Origin: CALLMM01 sp964429855
GTDB lineage: Bacteria > Armatimonadota > Chthonomonadetes > Chthonomonadales > CAJBBX01
Length of the DNA: 64,000 nucleotides
Direction of reading: 5' to 3'
NCBI GenBank assembly: GCA_964429855.1
Contig: CAYSDM010000015.1
Coordinates: 1-64,000 of the forward strand
Shown in pieces: positions 1 through 8,801 of the stretch. Every line of letters begins with the position of its first letter. Positions within the stretch are counted from its first letter, which is position 1. Both the position numbers and the translations under genes were made by a program. The notes beneath the pieces are model-generated. The model did no database searches, was not told the DNA's origin, and saw nothing but the letters and a program-made list of their open reading frames with translations.

Positions 1-1043
1 GAGTCGTCTTTCATCGCCAGCACGCCCCAGTTGCGGTTGATGCGCTGCAGGCAGAAGTGCGTATGCCCGCTGACGCCGGTCTGCAGAAACATGCCGATGC
101 TGTCGGCGTTACCGAGCGCGTTGGAGAGTTTGCGCCCCGACAGGTTCTTGTCTCCTGCGCCCCAGTTCCATTCGGTGATGTAGACGGGCAGGGGGCGCGA
201 GTCGTATTTCTGGATCGTGCTGCGAATATACTCCATGCATCCCTGCCAGCTCTGCGCCGCGCTGCGCGCCTGTTCCCAGGGTCTCTGACCTCCTTCGGCG
301 TACCAGTGCAGCGAGATGGCGTCCACCAGTCCGGTCCCGCGCCGATTGCCGTGCGCCATGAGAAACTTCTCCAGATTGTGCTGTCCCCACCAGAACCACG
401 TATTCGTGGAAGCCGGTCCCATGATCTGTATGGAGGGATCCGCCTGTTTCATCGCCCGCGCCTGCTCCGCAAACTTGGCGTTATACCAGCGGTAGATCGT
501 CTCCTGATTGGCTTTATGCTCTTTCGGCGCGTCCATCTCCGGCTCGTTGCCGATCTCCCAGAAGGCGACGCTGATTCCCTGCTGCCGGGCGGCGCGCACC
601 CAGTTGGCGGCGTGTTCGCCGGAACTGTTGAAGGAGTAGCGTCGTCCCGTCGTTTTGCTGGTGGCGGTCTGGTCGGTGGCGGTGTTGGTCTGGAAGATCA
701 TGCGGGCGCCTCCGGCGCGCGCAAATCGGTAGATGCGCTCCGGGGTCATCGGAGTCCAGCCGGTCGCCAGAGGAGTCTCCCAGTCGTACCATTGCGCGGG
801 CGCGCCGCCGGGAAAGCGCAGCAGGGTCATGCCCATCTGTGAAAAGGCGCGGACGGCTCCGGCCGAATCGTGCGTGTTATTCCAGAGGGCGACGTAGTTC
901 GTGCCGTGAAAGCGATCTGGCGTCGTGAACAGCGCGCGGGTGTCGTTGATGCGTATGGTGATCGGCTGCGCGCTGCCCGCGCAGGCAGCCAGCATCAGCA
1001 TCCAGGCGATACAGATCGCCCGCAGTCGGCGAAGATCGTTCAT
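1..1043 (-). CDS. Secreted clan GH-A glycoside hydrolase, C-terminus cut by window edge
   Basis: The reading frame starts at an ATG at 1043 and is still open at base 1, so about 347 residues are visible. The N-terminus is a signal peptide ending in LAACAGSAQ, which could be a lipobox (LAAC) or a signal peptidase I site. The body carries clan GH-A marks: an LRFPGG strand near residue 80, the acid/base glutamate in EIGNEPEM near residue 185, an SLHWYAEGG strand, and a likely nucleophile in YITEWNWG near residue 295. RFPGG, GNEP and TEWN together recall GH44, GH51 and GH39 enzymes that act on plant polysaccharides; I cannot choose between them by eye. It is divergent from the GH15 gene with about 200 bases between them. 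Function as an exported polysaccharide hydrolase is inferred; clan assignment is fairly firm. Confidence 0.75.
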   Translation of the reverse strand, partial: MNDLRRLRAICIAWMLMLAACAGSAQPITIRINDTRALFTTPDRFHGTNYVALWNNTHDSAGAVRAFSQMGMTLLRFPGGAPAQWYDWETPLATGWTPMTPERIYRFARAGGARMIFQTNTATDQTATSKTTGRRYSFNSSGEHAANWVRAARQQGISVAFWEIGNEPEMDAPKEHKANQETIYRWYNAKFAEQARAMKQADPSIQIMGPASTNTWFWWGQHNLEKFLMAHGNRRGTGLVDAISLHWYAEGGQRPWEQARSAAQSWQGCMEYIRSTIQKYDSRPLPVYITEWNWGAGDKNLSGRKLSNALGNADSIGMFLQTGVSGHTHFCLQRINRNWGVLAMKDD

Positions 1044-1241
1044 GTTTTCTATGGCCTCCCTCCCGCCGGGACCGTGCAGCACAGTTTGGCTCCCGATCAA
1101 CGGCGTCTGCCTCTTGATACGCAGGAACTCCTGCCGGATGTTCGCACTGTGGGACTGTCGGCAGCCGTCGTCCCCGGCAGGATTTTGGCTTTCGCAGCCC
1201 GAATCTCCTTCCACAACACCTTCTGAAGATGCGAGGCGCAT

Positions 1242-3305
1242 ATGCCGCGAGACCTGCCGCTCGGAAACGGGCGTCTGCTGGTGAACTTCGACAGCCGTTA
1301 CCGACTGCGCGACTTCCACTATCCCCGCGTGGGCGGCGAGAACCACTCCGCCGGAAACCCGTTTCGATTCGGGGTCTGGTGCGACGGTCAGTTCGGCTGG
1401 GTGCACGACGACGACTGGGAGCGCGTCCTCGACTATCAGGGCGAGACGCTGGTAACCGGCGTCACCCTTCACTGTGCGCGGATGGAGCTGACGCTTCAGT
1501 GCAGCGACGCGGTGGACTTTCATGAGAGCATCTACCTGCGCCGCGTGCGGGTGGTCAACCGTCTGGGGCAGCCCCGCGCCGTCCGCGTCTTCTTCTCCCA
1601 TAACTTCTCCATCTCTGATACCGAAGTCGGCGACACCGCCTACTATCATCCCTACCTGAAAGCCATTCTGCACTACAAGGGACCGCGCTACTTTCTCATC
1701 CATGCGCGAACGGCAGACGGGAGCGGAATCGCGGACTACGCCATCGGCTACAAAGATATGCCGGGGCGGGAAGGAACCTGGCGCGATGCGGAGGGAGACG
1801 GCACGCTCGGCAAAAACAATATCGCGCAGGGATCCGTGGACTCGACCATCGCGGTCTATGTGACGGTCGAACCGAACGGAACCGAGGAGTTCTACTACTG
1901 GATCTGCGTGGCGGAACGGTATCAGGACGTGATGAAGCTGAACGAACTGACGCTGGCAAAGACCCCGCAGGCGCTTCTTCGGCGCACCGCCGCCTACTGG
2001 AAGTTGTGGGCCGATAAAGACAACTACGAGTTCGCCGATCTGCCCGAATCGGTGGTTCGGCTCTACAAGCGCAGTCTGTTGATGATCTCCACGCAGATGG
2101 ATCACGGCGGGGCGATCCTCGCAGCGACCGATACCGACATCACCCAGTTCAATCGCGACACCTACGCCTATATGTGGCCCCGCGACGGCGCGCTGGTCTC
2201 TCATGCGCTCGATGTCGCCGGTTTCGAGAGTCTGAGCGTGCGCTTTCATCAGTTCTGTCTGAACCTGCTGACACGCGAAGGCTTTTTTCTGCACAAATAT
2301 AACCCCGACGGCAGCGCGGGAAGCTCATGGCATCCCTGGGTGCGCGACGGAGAGCCTCAGCTTCCGATCCAGGAAGACGAGACGGCGCTGGTGATCTGGG
2401 CGCTCTGGAAGCACTTCGACAAGTTCCGCGATGTGGAGAATATCAAACCGCTCTACCGTGACCTGATTATGCGCGCCGCCGGGTTCATGATGAACTATAT
2501 GGATGAGACTCACGGCTTGCCGCTGCCCTCTTACGATCTCTGGGAAGAGCGGCGAGGCGTCTTCGCCTGGACGGTCGGGGCGGTCTATGGCGGCTTGATG
2601 GCCGCCGCCAACTTCGCCGAGGTCTTCGGAGAAGAGGCAGAGGCGGAGAGTTTTCGCCAGACGGCAGCCCGCATACGCGAAGGATGCGACCGATATCTCT
2701 GGAGCGAGCAGGAGGGACGTTTCCTGCGCTCCGTTCAGTTCGACGCCAGCGGGTGCTTGCAGACGGATCAGACGCTCGATTCCAGCATGATGGGGCTTCT
2801 TCTGTTCGGAATGTACGATCCCTGCGATCCACGTATCGAGGCGACCGTGAAAGCGCTCTATGATCGTCTCTGGGTCAAAACCGAGGTCGGCGGCATGGCG
2901 CGCTACGAAAACGACTACTATCATCAGGTCAGTCAGGACATCTCCCGCGTTCCGGGCAATCCCTGGTTCATCTGTACGCTCTGGATGGCGCAGTACTACC
3001 TTGCGAGGGCGCAGAGCGAGGAGGAGTTGTCGCAGGCGCTCCCGCTGATCCAGTGGGTCGCTGACCATGCGCTGCCGTCCGGCATCCTCGCCGAACAGGT
3101 AGACCCCTTCACGCATGCGCCGATTTCTGTCTCTCCGTTAACCTGGAGCCATGCGACTTTTGTCACGACTGTGATAGAATATCTTGACAGGAAATCGGAA
3201 CTGAACCTCTGCTACGCCTGCGGGCAGCCCCTCTTCACAAAAGAGCGAGAGAAGCTGCATCAGGATCGCGCCCACCGAACCATTCATCGCGGCGTCATCA
3301 CGTAG
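1242..3305 (+). CDS. GH15 glucoamylase-like glycoside hydrolase with a C2H2-like tail
   Basis: This 687-residue protein matches bacterial and archaeal GH15 glucoamylase/glucodextranase-type enzymes, which release glucose from the non-reducing ends of alpha-glucans or split trehalose. An N-terminal beta-sandwich (about residues 1-240) is followed by an (alpha/alpha)6 barrel with the substrate-binding motif YAYMWPRDGALV near residue 310 and the catalytic-acid region SYDLWEERRG near residue 430. There is no signal peptide, so it should be cytoplasmic. The start is the first ATG after an in-frame stop at 1224, and GAGG lies about 6 bases upstream. The last 35 residues are unusual: C-x2-C-x12-H-x4-H (CYAC...H...H), exactly the spacing of a classical zinc finger. 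The family normally ends with the barrel. The glucoamylase family call is firm; the tail's metal binding is inference. Confidence 0.88.
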   Translation: MPRDLPLGNGRLLVNFDSRYRLRDFHYPRVGGENHSAGNPFRFGVWCDGQFGWVHDDDWERVLDYQGETLVTGVTLHCARMELTLQCSDAVDFHESIYLRRVRVVNRLGQPRAVRVFFSHNFSISDTEVGDTAYYHPYLKAILHYKGPRYFLIHARTADGSGIADYAIGYKDMPGREGTWRDAEGDGTLGKNNIAQGSVDSTIAVYVTVEPNGTEEFYYWICVAERYQDVMKLNELTLAKTPQALLRRTAAYWKLWADKDNYEFADLPESVVRLYKRSLLMISTQMDHGGAILAATDTDITQFNRDTYAYMWPRDGALVSHALDVAGFESLSVRFHQFCLNLLTREGFFLHKYNPDGSAGSSWHPWVRDGEPQLPIQEDETALVIWALWKHFDKFRDVENIKPLYRDLIMRAAGFMMNYMDETHGLPLPSYDLWEERRGVFAWTVGAVYGGLMAAANFAEVFGEEAEAESFRQTAARIREGCDRYLWSEQEGRFLRSVQFDASGCLQTDQTLDSSMMGLLLFGMYDPCDPRIEATVKALYDRLWVKTEVGGMARYENDYYHQVSQDISRVPGNPWFICTLWMAQYYLARAQSEEELSQALPLIQWVADHALPSGILAEQVDPFTHAPISVSPLTWSHATFVTTVIEYLDRKSELNLCYACGQPLFTKEREKLHQDRAHRTIHRGVIT

Positions 3306-3413
3306 CGGAGCGCGACGCAAACATCAGGCGATCTGTGCGCGTCGCCGAATGAATGGCGAGTCTTCCATGCGGATAAGGTTCGCAGACGCCAGATTAATCA
3401 CCCCGGAGCATTC

Positions 3414-5099
3414 ATGCCCAGACATCCCGATATTCATAAAGTGATGGTGATCGGCTCAGGACCGATCATCATTGGACAGGCGGCGGAGTTCGACTATGCC
3501 GGAACGCAGGCCTGTAAAGCCCTGCGTGAAGAGGGCTGCGAGGTCGTCCTCATCAACTCCAACCCGGCGACCATCATGACCGATATCGAGATCGCCGACC
3601 GGGTCTATATCGAGCCACTGAACGTCGAGTTCGCGACAAAGGTCATCGCGCAGGAGCGACCGGACGGGCTGCTGCCCACGCTGGGCGGGCAGACCGGCTT
3701 GAACCTGGCGACTCAGTTGGCGGAGGCGGGCGCGCTGGAAAAATATCACGTGCGCCTGCTCGGAACGCCGCTGCAGTCCATCCGCATGGCGGAAGACCGC
3801 GAGGAGTTTCGCGCGCTGATGAACCGCATCGGCGAGCCGGTGCCAGAGTCCTGGATTGTCGAGACCGAGGAGCAGCTTGCCGAAGTCTGTCAGGTGGGGC
3901 TGTGGCCCCTGATCGTTCGCCCCGCCTATACGCTCGGAGGAACCGGCGGGGGCGTGGCGCGGAATGCGGCGGAGCTTATGGAGATCGGCGCGCGCGGTCT
4001 GAAGCTCTCCATGCGCCATCAGGTGATGGTGGAGCGATCCCTTCTGGGCTGGAAAGAGATCGAGTACGAGGTGATGCGCGATGCCAACAACACCTGCATC
4101 ACCGTCTGCAATATGGAGAACTTCGACCCGATGGGCGTTCATACGGGCGACTCCATCGTCGTCGCTCCCTCGCAGACTCTTTCCGACAAAGAGTACCAGA
4201 TGCTTCGCTCCGCCTCGCTCAACATCATTCGCAGTCTGGGAATCGAGGGAGGCTGCAATGTGCAGCTTGCGCTCGATCCCGACAGCTTCCAGTACTACGT
4301 GATCGAGGTCAATCCCCGCGTCTCCCGCTCCTCCGCGCTGGCGTCCAAAGCGACCGGCTACCCGATTGCGCGTGTCGCCGCCAAGATCGCCATCGGGCTG
4401 CGGCTGGATGAGATCGAGAACGCTGTCACCCGCAAGACTCTTGCCTGTTTTGAACCCTCGCTCGACTACTGCGTGGTGAAGATTCCGCGCTGGCCCTTCG
4501 ACAAGTTCGTTGACTCAGACCGGCGCATCACCACGCAGATGAAAGCGACCGGCGAGGTGATGGCGATAGATCGCGCCTTCGAACCGGCGTTGATGAAGGC
4601 GATACGCAGCCTGGAGATCGGAGCCTACGGCTTAACCGCCAAGAATGTCCATGCGCTCTCCGATATGCAGTTGGAAGAGAAGATCGCCACTCCCAACGAT
4701 GAGCGGATGTTCGCGATGGCGGAGGCGTTCCGGCGCGGGATGATGGTGGAGGAGGTGCAGGCGCTCTCGCAGGTAGATCGCTGGTTCCTGCAGCGGCTTC
4801 AGCGGCTGGTGGGGATGGAGACCCGGTTGAAGGTGCATGGACGCGCCATCGCCGCGCTGGCGGACACCCTCGACTCCGATGCTCCCGCCGCCGACCTGTT
4901 GCGCGAAGCCAAACGAATCGGATTCTCAGACCGGCAGATCGCCGAGTATGCCGGACTGCCGGAGAAACTGATTCGCAGCCTGCGACGCGCCTTTGGAATC
5001 GTCCCGACCTACAAGATGGTGGACACCTGCGCTGCCGAGTTCGAGGCGGCGACCCCCTACTTCTACTCCTGCTACGACCGCGAAGATGAGAACTTCTAA
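3414..5099 (+). CDS. carB: Carbamoyl-phosphate synthase large subunit, N-terminal half only
   Basis: This is the carboxy-phosphate (first ATP-grasp) half of the CPSase large chain, which uses ATP, bicarbonate and ammonia channelled from CarA to make carbamate for arginine and pyrimidine synthesis. It opens with the typical KVMVIGSGPIIIGQ, has ATP-grasp motifs including GGTGGGVA and EVNPRVSRSSALASKATGYP, and ends shortly after the oligomerisation domain signature YKMVDTCAAEFEA. Complete CarB is about 1,070 residues; this protein stops at 561, at a domain boundary, with a clean TAA and no second ATP-grasp or allosteric domain before the next gene. That is like the two-gene arrangement (carB1/carB2) known in Aquifex and methanogens. 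No carA or second half is in the window. The fold and half identity are firm; a functional partner elsewhere is inferred. Confidence 0.93.
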   Translation: MPRHPDIHKVMVIGSGPIIIGQAAEFDYAGTQACKALREEGCEVVLINSNPATIMTDIEIADRVYIEPLNVEFATKVIAQERPDGLLPTLGGQTGLNLATQLAEAGALEKYHVRLLGTPLQSIRMAEDREEFRALMNRIGEPVPESWIVETEEQLAEVCQVGLWPLIVRPAYTLGGTGGGVARNAAELMEIGARGLKLSMRHQVMVERSLLGWKEIEYEVMRDANNTCITVCNMENFDPMGVHTGDSIVVAPSQTLSDKEYQMLRSASLNIIRSLGIEGGCNVQLALDPDSFQYYVIEVNPRVSRSSALASKATGYPIARVAAKIAIGLRLDEIENAVTRKTLACFEPSLDYCVVKIPRWPFDKFVDSDRRITTQMKATGEVMAIDRAFEPALMKAIRSLEIGAYGLTAKNVHALSDMQLEEKIATPNDERMFAMAEAFRRGMMVEEVQALSQVDRWFLQRLQRLVGMETRLKVHGRAIAALADTLDSDAPAADLLREAKRIGFSDRQIAEYAGLPEKLIRSLRRAFGIVPTYKMVDTCAAEFEAATPYFYSCYDREDENF

Positions 5100-5102
5100 C
5101 GG

Positions 5103-5726
5103 ATGCTACTGTATATCATTCGTCACGGACAGTCCACCAACAACGCTAATCTGCCGCGTGTCGTAGACCCGCCCCTCACGCCGCTCGGTGAGGAGCAGTC
5201 TCGCCGCGCCGCGGAAGCCCTGCAGGGCATCGGTCTCACCGCGCTGCACGCCAGCCCCATGCGCCGCGCGCTGGCGACCGCCCTCCCGATCAGCGAAACC
5301 GTCGGGCTGCCGGTGCGGGTAACCCCCGATCTGTGTGAAGAGGACGGTCTGGGAAAGCATTCCGGCATGACACGCGCCGAGATCGCCGCCATGATGACCG
5401 CCTGCGAAATCCCCGACTCCATCACCGAACAGGGATGGTGGTTCCGGCAGCAGGAGGGACCGGAGCAGGTGGCGGCAAGAGCGCGCGAAGTCGCCGCGAA
5501 TCTGCAGTCGCTCTATCTAAACAACGGCAGCGAACGGGTGGCAGTCGTGACGCACGGGACCTTCGCTTCCTATCTTATCCGCGCCTTTATCGCGGTCTCG
5601 CATGACAACCGCTTTCACTTCCTCCACAATAACGCCGGTATCAGCCTGATCGAGTTCCGCCCCGACTACACCTTCCTGCGCCAGTTAAACCGTCTGGATC
5701 ACCTCTCGCCGGAACTGGTGACCTGA
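5103..5726 (+). CDS. Histidine phosphatase family protein (phosphoglycerate mutase-like)
   Basis: A 207-residue cytoplasmic protein of the histidine phosphatase superfamily. The phospho-accepting histidine is in IIRHGQSTNN at residues 5-14, the usual arginine follows in SPMRRALATA, and the second histidine is in VVTHGTFASY near residue 148. Family members are phosphatases or phosphoglycerate mutases; the length and the degenerate region after the first motif favour a broad phosphatase, but the substrate cannot be read from sequence. The gene begins four bases after the carB stop codon, so it is probably co-transcribed with it, though no metabolic link is evident. Confidence 0.85.
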   Translation: MLLYIIRHGQSTNNANLPRVVDPPLTPLGEEQSRRAAEALQGIGLTALHASPMRRALATALPISETVGLPVRVTPDLCEEDGLGKHSGMTRAEIAAMMTACEIPDSITEQGWWFRQQEGPEQVAARAREVAANLQSLYLNNGSERVAVVTHGTFASYLIRAFIAVSHDNRFHFLHNNAGISLIEFRPDYTFLRQLNRLDHLSPELVT

Positions 5727-5810
5727 AATCTGCTCCCGCCGCCGATTTCAGGCAGGAAGAGGGGATAGCTTCCGACGAAGAGTATAGGGATTCCTCCGGG
5801 AGTAAGAAGG

Positions 5811-7148
5811 ATGCGATTTCCTTACGGCAATGCCGCGCTCTGTATGCTGATCCTCGCCCTGCTTTCGGGGCTGTTTCTAGCGCTGCGCCCGGTTCCAAAG
5901 AAGACGGCGCGCCTCACCTTCTGGACCTTTGCCGACACCCATGCCGATGCCTATCGTAAAGCCCTGCCCGCCTTTGAAGAGGCGCAGCGGCAGAAGGGGC
6001 GCGAGGTGAAGGTGGACATTCAACTGGTGACCGGCGAGGCGGTTAATCGCCGCCTGCAAGCCGCCTTCCTGACCGATCTGGATGTGCCGGACCTGGTGGA
6101 GGTGGAGATTAGCTGGGCAGGCAGCTTCTTCCGCGGTCCGCTGAAGGATGTGGGATTTCTCGACCTCACGGATCGCATCCACGAATCGGGACTGTGGGAG
6201 CGCATGGTGCAGGCGCGATTCGCCCCCTACACCAGTCGGGGACGCATCTTCGGACTGCCGCACGACGTACACCCCGTGATGCTCGCCTATAACCGCGAGA
6301 TCTTTGAGAAAGAGGGAGTGGATGTCCGCAGCATCCAGACCTGGGATGACTTCGTGGCGGCGGGGCGCAAACTGACCATTCCCAATAAGCGTTACATGAT
6401 CGAGTTCCCGGACACCGAGGCGTCCCGGCTGGAGATGTGCCTGTTTCAGCGCAACGGAGGCTACTTCGATCCACAGGGAAACTGCGTCTTCGATAACGAG
6501 ATCGCCGTGCAGACCATGCTCTGGTATGTGCCGCTGGTCGCCGGAGATAAAAAGATCGGCAGCAATCTCGGCTCCGGTCAGATACTCACCAAGGCGGTGG
6601 AGGACGGCTATTTCCTCTGTCTGGTCGCCCCGGACTGGCGCACCAAGTCGTTCGAGAAGGATATTCCGAGCATGGCAGGGAAAATGGCGCTCATGCCGCT
6701 GCCTGCCGCAACACGGGGCGGACGCCGCACCTCCACCTGGGGCGGCACGATGATCGGGATCACGCGCCACTGTCCGGAGCCGGACCTTGCCTGGGAACTC
6801 GCCCTGCACCTCTACTTGAATAAGGCAGACCTTGCCGGACGATTCCGGGAGACCAACATTCTGCCTGCCGATCGCGAGAGCTGGAAAGAGCCTGCTTACT
6901 CCGAGCCGCGCCCCTACTGGAGCAATCAGCCGCTCGGTAAACTCTACGCCGAACTCGCGCCGGAGGTGCCGTTTCAGTACACCAGCCCCTTTATCGGAAC
7001 GGCAAAGGCGAAACTCGGCGAGGCGCTGACGCAGTGCGTTCAGTACTACCGCTCCAACGGCGAACGAGGCTTCGAAGCGTATACGCGCCAGCAGTTGAAA
7101 CAGAGCGCCGATGAAGTCCGAAGGCTCATCCGCCGCAATCCTTATTGA
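5811..7148 (+). CDS. Extracellular solute-binding protein of a sugar-type ABC importer
   Basis: A 445-residue family 1 solute-binding protein. It starts with a hydrophobic leader (about residues 8-26, ending LFLALRP) without an obvious lipobox cysteine, so it may be a membrane-anchored or cleaved periplasmic protein. The body has the typical early strand TFWTFADTHADAY, the VPDLVEVE and YNREIFEKEGVD motifs, and the TSTWGGTMIGIT segment of carbohydrate binders. It heads a run of genes containing three PhyH-family proteins and two permeases, and presumably delivers a sugar or sugar-like compound to those permeases. The ligand is unknown. GGGAG about 8 bases upstream supports the start. Confidence 0.85.
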   Translation: MRFPYGNAALCMLILALLSGLFLALRPVPKKTARLTFWTFADTHADAYRKALPAFEEAQRQKGREVKVDIQLVTGEAVNRRLQAAFLTDLDVPDLVEVEISWAGSFFRGPLKDVGFLDLTDRIHESGLWERMVQARFAPYTSRGRIFGLPHDVHPVMLAYNREIFEKEGVDVRSIQTWDDFVAAGRKLTIPNKRYMIEFPDTEASRLEMCLFQRNGGYFDPQGNCVFDNEIAVQTMLWYVPLVAGDKKIGSNLGSGQILTKAVEDGYFLCLVAPDWRTKSFEKDIPSMAGKMALMPLPAATRGGRRTSTWGGTMIGITRHCPEPDLAWELALHLYLNKADLAGRFRETNILPADRESWKEPAYSEPRPYWSNQPLGKLYAELAPEVPFQYTSPFIGTAKAKLGEALTQCVQYYRSNGERGFEAYTRQQLKQSADEVRRLIRRNPY

Positions 7149-7207
7149 GAAGGGGAGTGCGCAGAATCCGTGAGCGAATCCAAAATCCGATGCAGGAGGG
7201 AACGAAT

Positions 7208-8011
7208 ATGACCACGCAAGCCCGGAGTCAGGCGGTTGAGCAGTATGAGCGAGAGGGTTTCGTACTGTTTCAAAACGTGTTGGATGAGGCGTTGATCCAG
7301 GAAGCCAGTGACCATGTCGCCTGGCTGCTGGAGAAGAATCCCGGCGTGCGTCCGGAGCATCTCGGTCACACCCTGATGACCAACGATCCTTTCTGGGTGC
7401 GCCTCATCAGCGACGATCGCCTGCTCGACATCGCCCAGCAGTTCATCGGTCCCAATATCGCCCTGTTCGCCTCGCACTACATCTGCAAGCCGCCCGGAGA
7501 CGGACAGCCGGTGCTGTGGCATCAGGACGGAAGCTACTGGCCCCTGGAGCCGATGGAGGTAATCACGCTCTGGCTGGCGGTAGACGATTCGCTGCCGGAA
7601 AACGGCTGTATGCGCGTCATCCCCGGCACGCACACCCTCGATCTGAAAGGGCTTCAGCCCAATACCGAGGTCGCCAATGTGCTCAGTTCCGAAATTCCCC
7701 CGGAGTATGTGGACGAATCGAAGGCGGTGGACTGCGTGCTTCAGCGGGGCGGCGTCTCGGTGCATCACCCCAACATCATTCACGGCTCCAACGCTAACAC
7801 CTCCACCATGCGCCGCTGCGGACTGACCATTCGCTACATCCCCACCACCACGCGAATCCTGCTCAAGGGCAAAAGCGCGCAGGAGGGACGCTGGCCCAGC
7901 GCGTTTCTCCTGCGAGGCGAGGCGGTTCCCGGCGTGAATGACTACCATCCGCATCCCAGATATGTGCCGGGAACGCATATGCCGTTCCGCGGCTGTGAGG
8001 AGTGGCAGTAG
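7208..8011 (+). CDS. Phytanoyl-CoA dioxygenase family protein 1
   Basis: A 267-residue Fe(II)/2-oxoglutarate oxygenase of the PhyH family. The iron ligands are visible: H-x-D in LWHQDGSYW near residue 104, and a distal histidine in NIIHGSNAN near residue 195, followed by the arginine of LTIRYIP that usually binds 2-oxoglutarate. The ATG at 7208 is chosen because CAGGAGGGA lies 7 bases upstream; an upstream in-frame start would overlap the binding-protein gene and add residues with no family match. It is the first of three adjacent PhyH genes between the binding protein and the permeases. It probably hydroxylates or oxidises a small molecule related to the imported ligand. The substrate is unknown. 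Confidence 0.85.
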   Translation: MTTQARSQAVEQYEREGFVLFQNVLDEALIQEASDHVAWLLEKNPGVRPEHLGHTLMTNDPFWVRLISDDRLLDIAQQFIGPNIALFASHYICKPPGDGQPVLWHQDGSYWPLEPMEVITLWLAVDDSLPENGCMRVIPGTHTLDLKGLQPNTEVANVLSSEIPPEYVDESKAVDCVLQRGGVSVHHPNIIHGSNANTSTMRRCGLTIRYIPTTTRILLKGKSAQEGRWPSAFLLRGEAVPGVNDYHPHPRYVPGTHMPFRGCEEWQ

Positions 8012-8013
8012 AG

Positions 8014-8796
8014 ATGGATATTCCTAAACTGATCGAGCAGTTTGAACGGGACGGCTTTCTGGTGATCCCGGAAGCGCTGTCGAAGGAGACCGCCGAAATT
8101 CTCCGGCAGGGCGTTGAGCAGGACTTCGCGCAGCCGGACGCCGAAGCCCAGAGATATGGCGGCCTATCCAATATCTGGCGTCCCAAGATGTTCGAGCACG
8201 GTCCTGAGTTTGAAGCGGTGGTGGACAACCCGCGCATTATTGATCTGGTGGAGGCGATTCTCGGCAAAGACTGCCACCTGATTGCCAACAGCGCCCTCTG
8301 CACCGGACCGGGCGAGGGAATCTCCTTCTGGCACGCGGATGAAGCCGTGCGTTTTCCGCGCCCGAAGGATGTCCCGCTCGATCCGCGCATCCCCATGCCC
8401 TGCTTCGTGCTGAATTTTAACTACTATCTGTGCGATGTGGATGAGGAACTGGGACCGACGCAGTTCGTGCCGGGCAGCCATCGCAGCGGACGTCAGCCCG
8501 CCCAGGAGGATATGGACGCCGACGGCAACCCGGTCTATGAAGGACGCAGCGCCGTCAGCGGACTCGGTCCCGCGGGAACCGCCGTCATGTGGAACGATCA
8601 GACCTGGCATCGCGGCGCGCCCAACCGCTCAAAAGACCGCTGCCGCTGGGTGCTTCAGGCTCCCTACGGACGCCGGTTTATCTCCCAGCGTTTCTATCCC
8701 TTCATCAACTACCGCCTTCCCGAAGAGATTATCGAACGCGCCAACCCGCGCCGTCGCCGCCTGCTGGGGCTGCATGAGATCGGAGCCTACGGATAG
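8014..8796 (+). CDS. Phytanoyl-CoA dioxygenase family protein 2
   Basis: A 260-residue PhyH-family oxygenase. The facial triad appears complete: H-x-D in SFWHADEAV near residue 107 and a distal histidine in QTWHRGAPN near residue 200, with RCRWVLQ supplying the 2-oxoglutarate arginine. FVPGSHRSG is the usual family loop. The ATG at 8014 is preferred because the GTG at 8002 sits directly against the GGAG motif; the GTG remains possible and would add four residues. The gene lies two bases downstream of PhyH 1, so the two are translated from one message. It is only distantly similar to its neighbours, which suggests three different reactions rather than a recent duplication. Confidence 0.83.
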   Translation: MDIPKLIEQFERDGFLVIPEALSKETAEILRQGVEQDFAQPDAEAQRYGGLSNIWRPKMFEHGPEFEAVVDNPRIIDLVEAILGKDCHLIANSALCTGPGEGISFWHADEAVRFPRPKDVPLDPRIPMPCFVLNFNYYLCDVDEELGPTQFVPGSHRSGRQPAQEDMDADGNPVYEGRSAVSGLGPAGTAVMWNDQTWHRGAPNRSKDRCRWVLQAPYGRRFISQRFYPFINYRLPEEIIERANPRRRRLLGLHEIGAYG

Positions 8797-8801
8797 AAGC
8801 C

